A stretch of 64,000 nucleotides of DNA from Elmis aenea (Eukaryota > Arthropoda > Insecta > Coleoptera > Elmidae), in contig OX393577.1 of NCBI GenBank assembly GCA_947652605.1, positions 60,040,108 to 60,104,107 on the forward strand. The letters run 5' to 3'. The position numbers and the translations under genes were made by a program. The notes beneath the pieces are model-generated. The model did not search any database, had not been told where the DNA came from, and saw only the letters and a program-made list of their open reading frames with translations. Positions 1 to 10,537 of the stretch are shown one piece after another (positions within the stretch are counted from its first letter, which is position 1; each line of letters opens with the position of its first letter).

Positions 1-1064
1 TACATTTTATAACACATTGGCAAAATTTCTAAATACATACCACAAAATATAGATATCATAAATAGTAAAAGTTTTTTTATTGCTACTTTTACAACTTTCA
101 ACTTGAAAAATTCGGTTATTTAGATTTTAAAATTTATATGATTTTGATTTTAGACTGACAAACAATATAGTCACAATAATATTAATAACATATGTTATAA
201 TTAAACAATTCAATCACTTCATATGAATTCACTGATTTATTTTCATTACATTTTTCTTACACTTTTGTTAATTTAGATATAGCCAGAGCACCAGTTAAAT
301 TTTAATTCTTAATTACGTACCTTCAATATTATTTGTACTATGGCACTTAAAGAATCTTTCTAACTTTATAATATAAATATAAAAAATAATCTTTCCAGCC
401 TAACAATATATAAAATAAAATGCGCAAAATCAGCTTAATTTTTATTTAAGTAGTGCAAGGTTGAATAACTTTTGAAACGATTTCACTTTCACGAGTTTCA
501 CTAAACGCAAAATATTGTTCTAACCTCAAAATAATCAACCCGAATAAACAAATGTGCATACATATTTATAATACTTCTTTTTTAAAAACTCACATATTGA
601 TGTCCTTGCTTTTATCTTAACACTGACGTGTACTATTGCACCATTGCTTTGGGTTCAGAAGTACTTATACATTGCAAACAGGTTTAATTGTTGACAGTTG
701 TCAATAAATACACGTCAGACTACTGAAAACAACTAGTTGCCAGTAAACCCAATTTCTATTGTATCTAATTAACGTATTGAACTAAATATAGATTACATCT
801 TCGTTTATAAAAGTTGATTTATTGTTGGATGATTAACTTTTTAGAATCAAAATAACAAAGAACTTTTGCTTTAATATAAAACATTTACATATTTTATCTT
901 AATACATGATGTGTTGATAAAATAATTTAATGATTACGTAGTTTATGGAAATTTTTAAGTTTATTAATACTTAATAACAGGTGTGGTGTAGCAAATAAAA
1001 ATACAAAGCATTTAAAACAATAAATTAATTTTATTTATATAATATGGTTTCTAACTTTCATACT
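1..1064. other. AT-rich intergenic sequence
   Basis: No open frame, RNA gene or recognisable repeat end was seen. On the minus strand an AATAAA signal lies at 1030-1035, about 30 bases past the stop codon of the DMAC2-like gene, and is the likely polyadenylation signal of that gene. Confidence 0.6.
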
Positions 1065-1919
1065 TTATTCTGTTCTTATATCTAAACTAGGGTTTAATTC
1101 TTGAAGAAGCAAACATGTCATTTCCATTGCGTCTGATGCTAGATTATCATCAAGATAAAGTATTTTTAAATTTTTCAGTTTTTGTATAGCTCCAACTCCT
1201 CTGTCTGTTATTTCTGGGCAATCACGAATATCTAAATACAATAACGAGTTGCTGAATAAATTGCTTATTCTATCTAAACCCCAATCGTCCATATGTTTAC
1301 AGTTGTTTATACTAAACCATTCCACCTGACGTAAATCTCGCAGATTAACTAAACCTTCATAATGAAGTTCCATATCTGAGCAATCAATGGCTTGGAGTAT
1401 TTTGTCAGCTTCATAATGCTTGGGCAAACTGTAATCGTTCATTTCATCTGCTTTGATCCATTTGTCATCACCAAAAAATTTAATTGCACCACCTCTATGT
1501 ACAACAAAATGAGCAGCAGCCAATTCATTCCCAAGCATTTGATTTCGTTCGGGTATATACTGTTGCAACATGATATTTTTGTATTCTGTTCTTTTAGCCC
1601 ACCACTTCTTTATAGCTGTAGGCGATAGATTGATGGGTGTCTGTATGAACTTCATAATGTTCGAATTATTTTCTTCCGAATAAAAAGTTCTTAACATACT
1701 GTAGTATTGACCCTCTCTTTGATGCCATGGGGTACGCCATTGTAATTCATCTTTATTGACTATATTATCTAATTCCGTTTTAGAGGTTATGTCAGTCGTT
1801 TTCGTTAGTTCTTGAGGCATTTTGTTGTTAGGATTAGGAGCCGTTCGGCAATTACAAACAGTAAAACGATATAAACTTTTTGAAGGATGCATCAACTCGA
1901 GCACTTTGTTAGAAAACAT
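1065..1919 (-). CDS. DMAC2: DMAC2-like mitochondrial complex I assembly factor (formerly ATP5SL)
   Basis: A 284-residue open frame in one exon. The frame stays open 8 codons further upstream, but that extension begins at TTG; the first ATG is at 1919, giving MFSNKVLELMHPSKSLYRF, a basic and hydrophobic start suited to mitochondrial import. The middle has HFVVHRGGAIKF, as in DMAC2/ATP5SL proteins. The C-terminal third is leucine-rich-repeat-like (LVNLRDLRQVEWFSINNCK, then SLLYLDIRDCPEITDRGV, then LKNLKILYLDD), matching the family's cysteine-containing LRR tail. Known family role: DMAC2 helps assemble the distal membrane arm of respiratory complex I; the related ATP5S (DMAC2L) is an ATP synthase coupling factor. 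Lack of introns could mean a retrocopy, but the frame is intact. DMAC2 versus ATP5S-like is an inference from these motifs. Confidence 0.8.
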   Translation of the reverse strand: MFSNKVLELMHPSKSLYRFTVCNCRTAPNPNNKMPQELTKTTDITSKTELDNIVNKDELQWRTPWHQREGQYYSMLRTFYSEENNSNIMKFIQTPINLSPTAIKKWWAKRTEYKNIMLQQYIPERNQMLGNELAAAHFVVHRGGAIKFFGDDKWIKADEMNDYSLPKHYEADKILQAIDCSDMELHYEGLVNLRDLRQVEWFSINNCKHMDDWGLDRISNLFSNSLLYLDIRDCPEITDRGVGAIQKLKNLKILYLDDNLASDAMEMTCLLLQELNPSLDIRTE

Positions 1920-2344
1920 GTTTTTGCCAAAATATTTTGTCAATAAGTTATGTACTTAAGGTTCACTTGAACTACTGCTACCAAGTATAGTCGTTTTTTT
2001 GACCGTGCACCCCACCCCTATTAACAGAAATAATTTTTCATAATTTAAATTAAAAATTTTAAGAAAATCCTTTAAACAAGTTCTTTTGTCTTTAAAATAA
2101 AAAAGCAATTGTACACAAAATTGTTGACACACTAAAGCGCAGTCTAAAACTTGCAATTCCTGTAATTAAAAAAAAAATTATGACGACAAACCAAAAATTA
2201 ATTTTAATTACTGTTACCTTTATTGCTTGCCGCACTTTGTTTGCTAGTATTACTTATTCCTGTAAACATGACTTACATTAATAATGCTGCAACATTTATA
2301 TTTTATAATTACCATTTGTATTGCTTGTGAAATTAGACTGTACC

Positions 2345-2714
2345 CTAGGGGGTGGTTCAATTATCCTTAATATTGCTGATGCGTCTGCAATCTTAAAAGA
2401 TGGTCCTTCGGTAATGACCTCACATCGATATTTTCCCGCTGATTTTGCTGTCAATCCAGTTAATGTTACTTTACAAGAACCAAGGACTGCATGATCTGAG
2501 TGGTACACTTTTACGCCTTCGACATCAAATTCCACCACGTCACCATTAGGTTCACACCGGAAAAATTCTAGATCATCTTTGTACCATTTCACAACATAAA
2601 GCGCATCATTTTCTAAATCATAACGGCAATCTAATGGAGCATCGTGAGATGCTTTTCCAGGGATGTAAAAAGTGGTAATGCGCACACTAGTTCCGTAATC
2701 AGTTATAGCTGAAG
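2345..2714 (-). CDS. Immunoglobulin-domain exon, Beaten-path (Beat)-like; partial gene
   Basis: One internal exon on the minus strand. The acceptor is TTTTCAG just before 2714 (a second AG six bases in is also possible), and a donor GTACAG follows the PPPR residues. It encodes an Ig domain: LDCRYD, then VVKWYKDDLEFFRCEP, then VLGSCKVTLTGLTAKSAGKY and the second core cysteine in YRCEV, ending SFKIADASAILRIIEPPP. The WYKDD-EFFR run and the APSF-like GPSF motif are typical of the insect Beat family, secreted or GPI-linked guidance proteins that bind Side receptors. An extra cysteine pair (FRC and GSC) is present. No signal-peptide exon or further domains were found, so the rest lies in long introns or outside the window. 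The family call is inferred from one exon. Confidence 0.6.
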
Positions 2715-3092
2715 CTGAAAATGAAAATATTTATTATTTTAATAAATGTATATTAAGAAATTTCATATCACTAACTAGTTTTTCAAGAGAATTTTTAAAA
2801 AATACTTTTACAATTTTTAACAAATTCTAGTCAGGCTAGATTTTTTTCAACGTTAACTTTTTTTTATGGATTTAATTATTACTTATTTTATTTCTTTATA
2901 ATCAAAGTATTGGGTGTGAACTGCCTTTTCATACCAGTGCGTATAAAAATAATCGATAACGAATTAAAGGTGGACCAATAAAACGGGCGATTTTTAATGT
3001 TGAATATTTATTACTTAAATATCTGAGAGGATGTTCTTCGCCGTAAATATAAAACGTACACAATAGCGTTTGATTTTATGTTGGGAAATTTC

Positions 3093-3925
3093 TCAAGACT
3101 TGAATACAACATTCTTAAAAAGATCTCCATTTCGCTGCACACATTTTTCATATTTTGGTCGTACGTCGCCCATCACACGATACGATATGGCCAAGGAAAT
3201 TTGAAAGACTTCGTGAAGAATTCTCTGTTTCTCGAGGTCTTTTGTAGGAGGATCGTTAAAGACTGCTCTGAAATATTCCCACAAGAAGAAATCGAACGCT
3301 GGAAATCTCGAAAACCATTTAACATTTAACATCCCCTACCGAGCTCGGTGGCTGGTTGTGTTTAACAACCTTAATTACAATCGGGAGGTCACGAGTTCGA
3401 ATCCCAAGGCCGACTGTCATTGTAGAGGTTTCAGGCGGTTTCCTCTACAGTTTAGGCAAATGCTGTGGTAGTACTTCCACCTATCCTTGCCTATACTTGA
3501 CTATCCACATCCTTACCCGCTATCCTTGTATCTCTAACGACTGAAAAGGGGGTCAATCCCCCTATAGCAGTCTGCCGCGCGAGCGGAATACACACGTGAA
3601 CCCCCCATAACATCCCCATGCATGGAGGTAATGCGATTTGGAAACAAATTTCCTTCGATAGGAACCACACGTCTTTGATCTTACATCTTAGGATGCTTGG
3701 CAATCTGATGCGTTGAAAAACGCTCAATCATTTGAACGTACGGCTCAAACGCGATTCCGTAACGCAATTATCGTGTTTATAAAATATTGGACAGTTGGCC
3801 GTTTAGCCATTTTGTGTTTACATAATGTGTCTCAAATTCCTGCGGCCATGTTTTATCTTTTGACCTACGATGAAGGTATGAAAAATCTGTTCAGCAAAAT
3901 AGAGATTACCTTAGGAATGTAGTGT
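3093..3925 (-). pseudogene. Decayed mariner/IS630-type transposase, C-terminal part
   Basis: Read on the minus strand, the two halves flanking the SINE give fragments such as NLFPNRITSMHGD, then VKWFSRFPAFDFFLWEYF, then NDPPTKDLEKQRILHEVFQ and RNGDLFKNVVF. This is the C-terminal pattern of the insect transposase group with PPRSPDLTP-DFFLWG and a C-terminal R-G-GHF-like tail. The aspartate before FFLW is kept, but stop codons lie upstream and the frame is split by the inserted SINE. No TIRs were found with confidence, so limits are approximate. The fragment near 61.5 kb belongs to the same broad group but is far better preserved. Confidence 0.6.
3337..3607 (+). repeat. tRNA-derived SINE with 10-bp target-site duplication
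   Basis: The block opens with GAGCTCGGTGGCTGGTTG, which resembles a Pol III A box, and about 50 bases later has GAGTTCGAATCCC, a good B box (GWTCRANNC). Such a head is typical of tRNA-derived SINEs. The sequence TAACATCCCC occurs at 3327-3336 and again at 3608-3617, exactly flanking the block, as expected of a target-site duplication. The two flanks join into one transposase frame, so the insertion is younger than the mariner it broke. Confidence 0.75.
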
Positions 3926-5034
3926 TCAAAACTTGATAACTTTTTCTAATAAAAAATCAAATGCTATTGTATAAATGTTTTCACTTTTCACACCTACTTT
4001 AAAGAACATTTTTCATAATAAACATTCAAGATTTAAAGTCTCCCATTTCATTGCTCCACCTTTTATTTATTTCCCAATTTCTTTTCTGTTTCAATTTTTT
4101 TTTAAATAAATTAAATTTCAACGTAATTTTTAAAGGGAAGCAGTTTTAGCTAGAGCAACATTTTTCTTTCACGAATTTTCAACATTTTCGAACGTTTGAA
4201 AGTTAACAGTATTTAACCCAGTTTTCATGAATTTTCCCCCAGGGAACACCCTCAAATTGTCAACCTGGGGCACTTATACACGGATAATTCTTTTTGCTGG
4301 TCCTATGGGTGGCGTTTAGCATGTATTTAGGGGAAAATAAAATACGCAAGTCTTTCAAATAGTGTTTAGGCACGAACGTTTTCGCGCATTAAAATAAAAA
4401 TAGTGGTGTTTTCTCAACCAAAAATATTCGCTTCCCTGAATAAAAGCGTCGAACTGCTTTTTTAACGATGGATAATGAACGAAATGGTTTCGGGGGCGGC
4501 GATAATTGGCTATCCCATCCCGTGCTGTTATCAACTGCCAGAATGCATTAGCTAAATTAAAGATAATTTTTCTACGGTGTTAAGAAAGCGACGTGGCAAC
4601 CGTCGAGTTAAAAGATAGCGTGTGGGCCTTCGGGCGTGGTCGGAGAGTAGCCCAGTCCACACCCCACGTGTTAACATGATAAACATTACATCGAATTTGC
4701 TGTAATTGATTATTACGTGCGAGCGTCTGCTGTCCATTATTCATTGTACCCTCCCAAATACGCTATATCTGAAGGTACTAACTAAATTGCACACTAAATC
4801 AATGTTGGTGGTTATCTACCAAAAAAGATATTAGATTTATTTACAGTAAAACGTCTTAGTGTATCGATTTCCAAAATTTTTACTTGGAATTTTTTTTGAA
4901 GTTTTCGAACCACAAACAAGTCCTTAGTATACCTAGATACCTTCTATGTTTCGGGTCTATATGACCCAACAAGCATTCAGTTGCTTATAATTTCTTTAGC
5001 ATTTATCTCATCATTAAAAACTTTTTGACCCTTC
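3926..5034. other. Intergenic, no supported gene
   Basis: AT-rich sequence with scattered short frames. A GC-richer patch at 4490-4740 has a 61-codon minus-strand frame with no family resemblance. Near 4950-4980 a GGGTCTATATGACCC palindrome appears, with a partner GGGTCACTGTGACCC near 5840 beyond the foldback element, so the foldback may sit inside an older repeat. Confidence 0.4.
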
Positions 5035-5755
5035 TTTCTTACAAGGGAGGGTCACGATACGTTGTCGCCAGCATTTGATTCAGGCTGTATTTATTGCATC
5101 AAAGTCATCAAAACTAAATGTTTTCCAGAGTTATATACGTGCCACTGGCCATTTACTTCGGAAAAATAGGGGAAAAACTGGTATAAAAAGGTCATTTTTG
5201 CGATCGCGTTGGCCATGAAACCGTCAGAGAAAAAATCGAAATTATTCTATTTATCAATTCGCGTATCCTTTGCAAGTAAAATGGTGCAACGTTTTTGAAA
5301 ATATCTACAACGGTTCCGGAGAAAAACGTCAAAAACGAAACCCCTGCAAAAGCGCTATCATTTGAGGAGTTGTGGTCTATATCTGTTATAACTATTATGT
5401 ATCTATGCGACTTGCATAGGCGTTAAACATAGGAAAAACCGTTTATACAAAGGCCTCGTTTTTCTCCGGAACCGTTTAATATTTTTTCAAAAACTTTGCA
5501 CCAAGTTACTTGCAAAAGATGCGCGCATTGGTGAATAGAAGAATTTCGATTTTGTCTCTGACGGTTTCATGGCCAACGCGATCGCAAAAATGACCTTTTT
5601 ATACCAACTTTTCAGTTTTTTCCCTATTTTTCCGAAGAAAATGGCCAGTGGCACGTATAACTCTGCAAAACATGTAGTTTTGATGTTCTTGATGCAATAA
5701 ACACAGCCTTAATCAAATTCTAGCGACAACGTATCTTGACCTTCCCTGGTTAGCA
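5035..5755. mobile_element. Foldback element, family A, copy 1
   Basis: The left arm begins ACAAGGGAGGGTCACGATAC and the right arm is its inverted copy, ending in GTATCTTGACCTTCCCT. Each arm is about 340 bases and they meet near 5420. Further copies lie at 7863-8238 (one arm) and 56064-56768 (both arms). No transposase is encoded; open frames in the arms are incidental. Class II foldback or MITE is inferred from structure. Confidence 0.75.
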
Positions 5756-6151
5756 TTGTAAACATTTTGGATAAGTCAAAATCTTGATTTTATTAATTTT
5801 TCTTTGGTTTTTTATATTTGTTACATTAATTATGTTCGGGTCACTGTGACCCTTATGCGATATAAAGCATTCAATATATTGGTTCTATGTTACATGTTCA
5901 CTTAGATCAAAATAGCTTTCTATGAGAGTAGTTTTGGATATTTTTTTTACTTTGATTGCATTGGGATAAATGTTGTAAAGTAAAGAAACAATCCAAAAAA
6001 TTAACGTTTTGCAAAAAAATACCTATAACCGAAAGGAGGTTTTCTCTGCAAAAGTTTATTTCGTAATAATGCATTTGTAGTTCCCTACACAACCCAAAAA
6101 AAAACAAGAGTGTGACACTAATGAGTAAAATGAAAATGCATATCGTGATAA
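5756..6151. other. AT-rich spacer
   Basis: Contains the second GGGTC/GACCC palindrome near 5840 and homopolymer runs. No gene or complete element was recognised. Confidence 0.4.
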
Positions 6152-6439
6152 CAGTGGCGGAGCGACAGGGGGCAAGGGGTATCGATGCCCCGGGTGCCAG
6201 TCTTGGGGGGGGGGTCGCCGCGAAGACAACATATTTTTGCGTTTATTTAATTTATTTAAAGCCAGAAAACTAAAATGCCATTATACTATTAAAAGTTATT
6301 CTCATTATCATGACAGTGCATTTAAATAAATAATAAAACATCATTTTAGTTAAAACTCACAAAGTACAATAAAAATTCGGGCGAAGGGGGGCGAAAAAAA
6401 ACTATACCCCGGGCGCCATTTACCCTCGCTACGCCACTG
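6152..6439. mobile_element. Short hAT-like nonautonomous element
   Basis: It starts CAGTGGCGGAGCGACAGGGG and ends CTCGCTACGCCACTG, giving imperfect terminal inverted repeats of the CAGTGGCGTAGC type common in hAT MITEs. The interior holds G runs and an AT-rich core. Flanks show no clean 8-bp duplication, so the call rests on the ends. Confidence 0.5.
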
Positions 6440-7140
6440 CATACTGCATGATAATACATTAAGTTACAAAATTCTCAATTCGGTTTTAGTTTACAATAAA
6501 ACTAACGGCGCAATAGATAGATGATGGATAATATGGTTTTACTTTCACACAGCATACAGGTGTAATTTTAAAAGACAGATACAGCGTTGGGCAATGGTAG
6601 TTTTTATAATATAACATCGTTTAATTCTAGTTTGGCAGAAGCGCTCCTAATAAAACGCAGGATATTTCTTAATAAAAATAAGAAAAATCTCTTATTGAGC
6701 AATTTAATTCATGCAGAAAATACATCGATTTTAAAATGCTACAAAAGTTGTTCAACAGATGCAAGCGATAAGTTAAACAGAAGCAAAAATTATTAGTAAA
6801 AAACGAAAAAGGTGCAGTTTTTGTCCTTCATGTAAAGACAATAAAACAATATTAGCTGCTGCATACGTTTTAAATATTTATGTAAAGGACACGTGTAGCA
6901 TTATTGTCAGACTTGCTAAAATATAATAAAACATTATTAGTTTTTAATTGCGTTGTTATTGCTACATAAATTTCGATAAGTTTTTACGAAATATTTTTAT
7001 ACTACTATAAAACAAATTTAAACGGTATGACGAAATAAATCAAAACGTTGTTATTAAACCACTGTTCAATATTCGCAGACGACGTTTAATTTCTTTAGCA
7101 GTTTCTCTTTTGTTCTAATCCCATATGCTTTTTTTTTCAG
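6440..7140. other. Intergenic, no supported gene
   Basis: AT-rich. A 69-codon plus-strand frame near 6590 has no recognisable features. The last 30 bases form a pyrimidine-rich tract ending in CAG at 7140 (see next entry). Confidence 0.4.
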
Positions 7141-7234
7141 CTAAAAATCGGGACGTTCAAAATGTATGGTGCCACGTGCTGAATGCTGAATCTATTCTAA
7201 AGGGGACAATCTGTAAAAATTGGGATGAACAACT
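7141..7234 (+). CDS. Candidate orphan internal exon, unknown gene
   Basis: A run of T bases and TTTTTTTCAG precedes position 7141, and GTAAGT follows 7234, so a 94-base segment is bounded by strong splice signals. It is open in the frame reading KNRDVQNVWCHVLNAESILK followed by GTICKNWDEQ, with 2 leftover bases at each side. The composition looks protein-like (W, C and H residues, no low complexity). I do not recognise the family, and no partner exon was found on the plus strand. It could be one exon of a gene with very long introns, a gene relic carried by a transposon, or chance. Confidence 0.3.
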
Positions 7235-7424
7235 GTAAGTACGATAGTGATAGACTTTTTACTTCCACCTTATCACCATTTGTAGAGTAGACATTAAAAT
7301 TAATGAAATTTAGTACGAAAAGGCGCAAAAAACAGTTCGTTTATGTTAACTTTTGCGCCACTTTTATCGTTTCTAATCCTGTTTCATCATTTTTCTTTCT
7401 TTCATAACTTATTTGAAAAAAAAA

Positions 7425-7735
7425 CTTGAAAGTTTTATTATCAAAGTCTCTTTAAATGTAACATTGAAATTTTAACAAGTTTCACCTTTGGTCGTATTTT
7501 TGAATACCAAACAATCTTTCTCCATGAAGATTTTTTTGTAACTCTTAAAATAAGGCTCTTGGAATATTTCTGAAATCGCTAAAATCTAGTATCCTATGAA
7601 CGTTTAAGAAATTTTTGCCATCTTAAAGTTAATTTTAGATCATACGGCAACTTTTATCAAAAATAAAAGTTGCTGAGAAATTTTTAATACAAAACTTTTT
7701 CATTTGTTGATACTTTTTGAATGACGCTGTATAGA
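7425..7735. repeat. Partial copy of foldback family E
   Basis: It ends TTTTTGAATGACGCTGTATA, the same end as the large foldback at 38457-39542, and shares segments such as TTTTCATTTGTTGATACTTT and the CTAAAATCTAGTATCCTATG block. One end only is present. Confidence 0.55.
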
Positions 7736-7862
7736 AAATGTAATGTACGGTGAAAAATTAATAAATTAGTTGTGAAAAAAAAAATAGTCAAGTTTTAAAA
7801 AAAATTCAAAAATTCGTGATTTTTTTATTCTTTAAATTTAAATCAATAATTTTTGATTTTTT

Positions 7863-8238
7863 AAACAAAAATCAAATTTGGCCCAATCCTGGTTATAACA
7901 GATATACCACAACTTCTCAAATGATAGCGCTTTTGCAGGGGTTTCGTTTTTGACGTTTTTCTCCGGAACTGTTTAAGATTTTTTTTAAACCGCACCATTT
8001 TACTTGCAAAGGATGCTCGCATTGGTAAATAGAACTTCGATTTTATCTCTGACGGTTTCATGGCCAACGCAATCGCAAAACTTACCTATATTATTCAACT
8101 TTTCAGTTTTCCCCCTATTTTTCGAAGGAAATGGCCAGTGGCACGTATAACTCTGCAAAACATTTAGTTTCGATGTTCTTGGTGCAATAAACACAGCCTT
8201 GATCAGATTCTAGGGACAACATATCGTGACCCTTCCTT
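7863..8238. mobile_element. Foldback element, family A, single arm
   Basis: Matches the right half of the 5035-5755 and 56064-56768 elements: TTTTTGACGTTTTTCTCCGG, then GATGCTCGCATTGGTAAATA, ending GACAACATATCGTGACCCTT. The left arm is missing, leaving a solo arm. Confidence 0.65.
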
Positions 8239-8484
8239 TCAGTATACATAATTTCGCACATACGTTAACGAATCGCCATTTTGCATTACTGTAAAGTGAC
8301 TTAAGCCACTTTCAAAATTAATAGTTTATAGAGACCAGGGATGGAATAACGTTTCGAATCGTTACGTTATTGTATAACGTTATTTATTATTTGGTTTCGT
8401 TACATAACGTTATAAATAACATTAAAAAAAGGAATTGTTATGTTATATAACGTTATATAACGTTAAATGAATTATGATATACAA

Positions 8485-8884
8485 GGTGTTTCTTAAATAA
8501 TGCGAAAAAATTCCTTATCGAATTTATTTAAACTGTAGGATTTACGAGAAAAACTAAAGAATAAGACAGGCTTTAAATAAATCAAACTTACAAAAAAAAA
8601 ATGCAAACTTTGAACTCACCAAAAAGTTCTGATTAAAAAACCAACAGGGGTCGAACTTTTCAGCCCCCTGTGAAATATTACAATGCGAAAAATTTTGTAT
8701 AAAACATTTACCAAATATCATTCTCCTACATTTATCTAAAATTGAGAAATAAAATAAAAACCTAATTTTACCGATCCCTTTTAGGGGGGTGTAACTCCGA
8801 ACGAAAATTATATAAAAGACCCCTCTTAATTTTCGATAAGGAATCACCTCCCGTATTTTTTCGCATTATTTAAGAAACATGCTG
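8485..8884. mobile_element. Foldback family B copy nested in the hAT element
   Basis: It starts GGTGTTTCTTAAATAATGCG and ends with the inverted form CGCATTATTTAAGAAACATG. The hAT copy at 59775 carries the same element at the corresponding place, so the insertion predates amplification of this hAT subfamily. Confidence 0.65.
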
Positions 8885-8892
8885 TATAAAAA

Positions 8893-9688
8893 TAGAAGAG
8901 GGAGGGGTAATGGCGCCCACCTAAGCGAAAAAATTCATATATTCTAAACCGTAACAACAATTACCCTGTAATTTGAGGTTGTTGTCGCCAAAACAATACT
9001 TAGTGTTCGGGTTAAGTCAAACTTGATTGAACCTTAAAGAACAAAAAGTTATTAATAATTTAAAAACATGTAAGTGAGCGGAATTACCCGCCTGCTAGTG
9101 GGTAATGGCGCTCACCTATTTTATTTTATGTGTAAACATTTTTGGATATTGATATTCCCGGATGCTTTACCAGTTGTTCTTTTAGTTGTACGAGGCATTG
9201 TGCACAATTACTATAAGAAAAAATAAAATGTAAATTAAATTATATAAAAATATCAATGAGGGTAATGCCGCTCACCAAGCGGTATAACCGTAGCTAATTG
9301 AGCGTCATTACCCCCTGTTGCACAATTGTCTAAATTCGGTATTTTACTAAACTAGCCCTGAATTTAAAAAATTGCTTTATATGGTCACTCCTGCTAAAAA
9401 TGACACAAATTTCATGGGAGACCAAAGCACAAACTCAAATTAGACTAATTGAGCTACTTACAGATTTTTTTTGTAGGCGATTTCTTATATGAAAATGTTA
9501 AAAATGACACACACTCAATTACCTTACGTTTTATGGTGAAATAAGTTTTTTTACTTACGGCATTGTGTTTATTAGAACGACAGCTAGGTGGCTGCTAAGT
9601 TTAACTTTTAAGTATTTGAAAACTGGCGCAAAACGACGGTGAGCGTAATTACCCACTGAGCGTCATTACCCCGCTCTCCCCTAATTTT
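8893..9688. mobile_element. Nested element with seven copies of a GGTAATGGCGCTCACC-like motif
   Basis: Absent from the second hAT copy near 60.7 kb, so it is a separate insertion. Its ends are roughly inverted: GGGAGGGGTAATGGCGCCCA at the left and the inverse of GGGGAGAGCGGGGTAATGA at the right. The motif occurs near 8904, 9100 and 9260 in plus orientation and near 9073, 9299, 9641 and 9657 in minus orientation. No coding frame is present. Iterated subterminal motifs in both orientations are typical transposase-binding sites; that role is inferred. Confidence 0.55.
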
Positions 9689-10177
9689 TATTTGTAACAC
9701 TGAAATTATTTTTGGGATCTGTAAATGTAAATTTAAAAAATAGCACAAAATTACGTTGAGATATTTTATTTTCATTTTAATTTCTAAAATACAAACAAAA
9801 TATTACATCTTCTGAAAATAAAAAGAACGCCATATAAAAATTTAATTTATAGAGAATAACGATACAAAATAACTTTTAACGAAACGTTATCGGTTATTGT
9901 AACGTTATATAACGTTACAAAAATATCGTTACGTTATTGTATAAAACATTATAGTTGAATCGTTATTATAACGTTATCGGGTATCGTTACGTTACGTTTT
10001 CCATCCCTGATAGAAACTACGGACTTACGTTGATTTTGTCCGATGTGTTTTACTGAAGTGATGTTTGATAAGACAGTAATTTTTAAAAATCGATGAGTAA
10101 ATTATATAATAAGTATAAGTCATGTACCTATGTAATGTATTTCATTATAAGTTTATTCAAATAGTGTTTCACTATCA

Positions 10178-10537
10178 TCTATATATATAAAAATGAATGT
10201 ATGTATGTATGTTTGTCCTTTATGCATTCCTATACCACTCATCCGATCCTGACCAAATTTGGCACAGACAATCTATAGGACCATGGAAAGAACATAGGCT
10301 ATATGAGAATTCCCAAAAGTTCCAAAAATTCCCAAAAGAACCAAAATTCCCAAAAGATCAAAATATCACAAGTTTCAAAATTCTCAATAGATACAAAAAT
10401 TCTCAATAGATACAAAAATTCCCAAAAGATCCAAAATTCTCAAAAGGTCAAAAACGTCCACCGGGCGCGAGCGCGAAGCGCGAGTAGTCTGTGATTGATA
10501 AAAAAATTCACCGAGCGAAGCCGGGTCCCTACGCTAG
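10178..10537 (+). mobile_element. Short nonautonomous Helitron
   Basis: The left end is TCTATATATATAAAAATGAA and the right end is GGGTCCCTACGCTAG, matching the TC...CTAG rule. It sits between A (10177) and T (10538). A short AGCG...CGCT stem lies just before the CTAG. The sequence CCGAGCGAAGCCGGGTC is characteristic of insect Helitron 3' ends. The interior is a degenerate CCCAAAAGATCCAAAATTC-type repeat. No Rep/helicase is encoded. The related repeat near 42.5 kb lacks it. Confidence 0.75.

Larger units (their letters stand above)
8336..10009. mobile_element. Nonautonomous hAT element (CAGGGATGG ends), copy 1
   Basis: It starts CAGGGATGGAATAACGT and ends ACGTTTTCCATCCCTG, an imperfect inverted pair. 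It is flanked by ATAGAGAC (8328-8335) and ATAGAAAC (10010-10017), an 8-bp duplication with one change, as expected of hAT. The empty-site sequence near 42400 reads TTTATAAAAACTACAG, which agrees. Both ends carry many TAACGTTA palindromes. The interior holds a family B foldback (about 8485-8884) and another nested element (about 8893-9688). No transposase frame remains. Confidence 0.8.

Noticed and set aside
1065..1943. Start of the DMAC2-like gene at 1943
   Set aside because: The codon there is TTG; the first ATG is at 1919, so the shorter product is used.
4552..4737. Arginine-rich 61-codon minus-strand frame
   Set aside because: It follows local GC bias; no start context or family.
8554..8847. 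97-codon frame; similar frames at 18489, 44239 and 60389
   Set aside because: All come from the same foldback family B sequence; frames are not conserved between copies.
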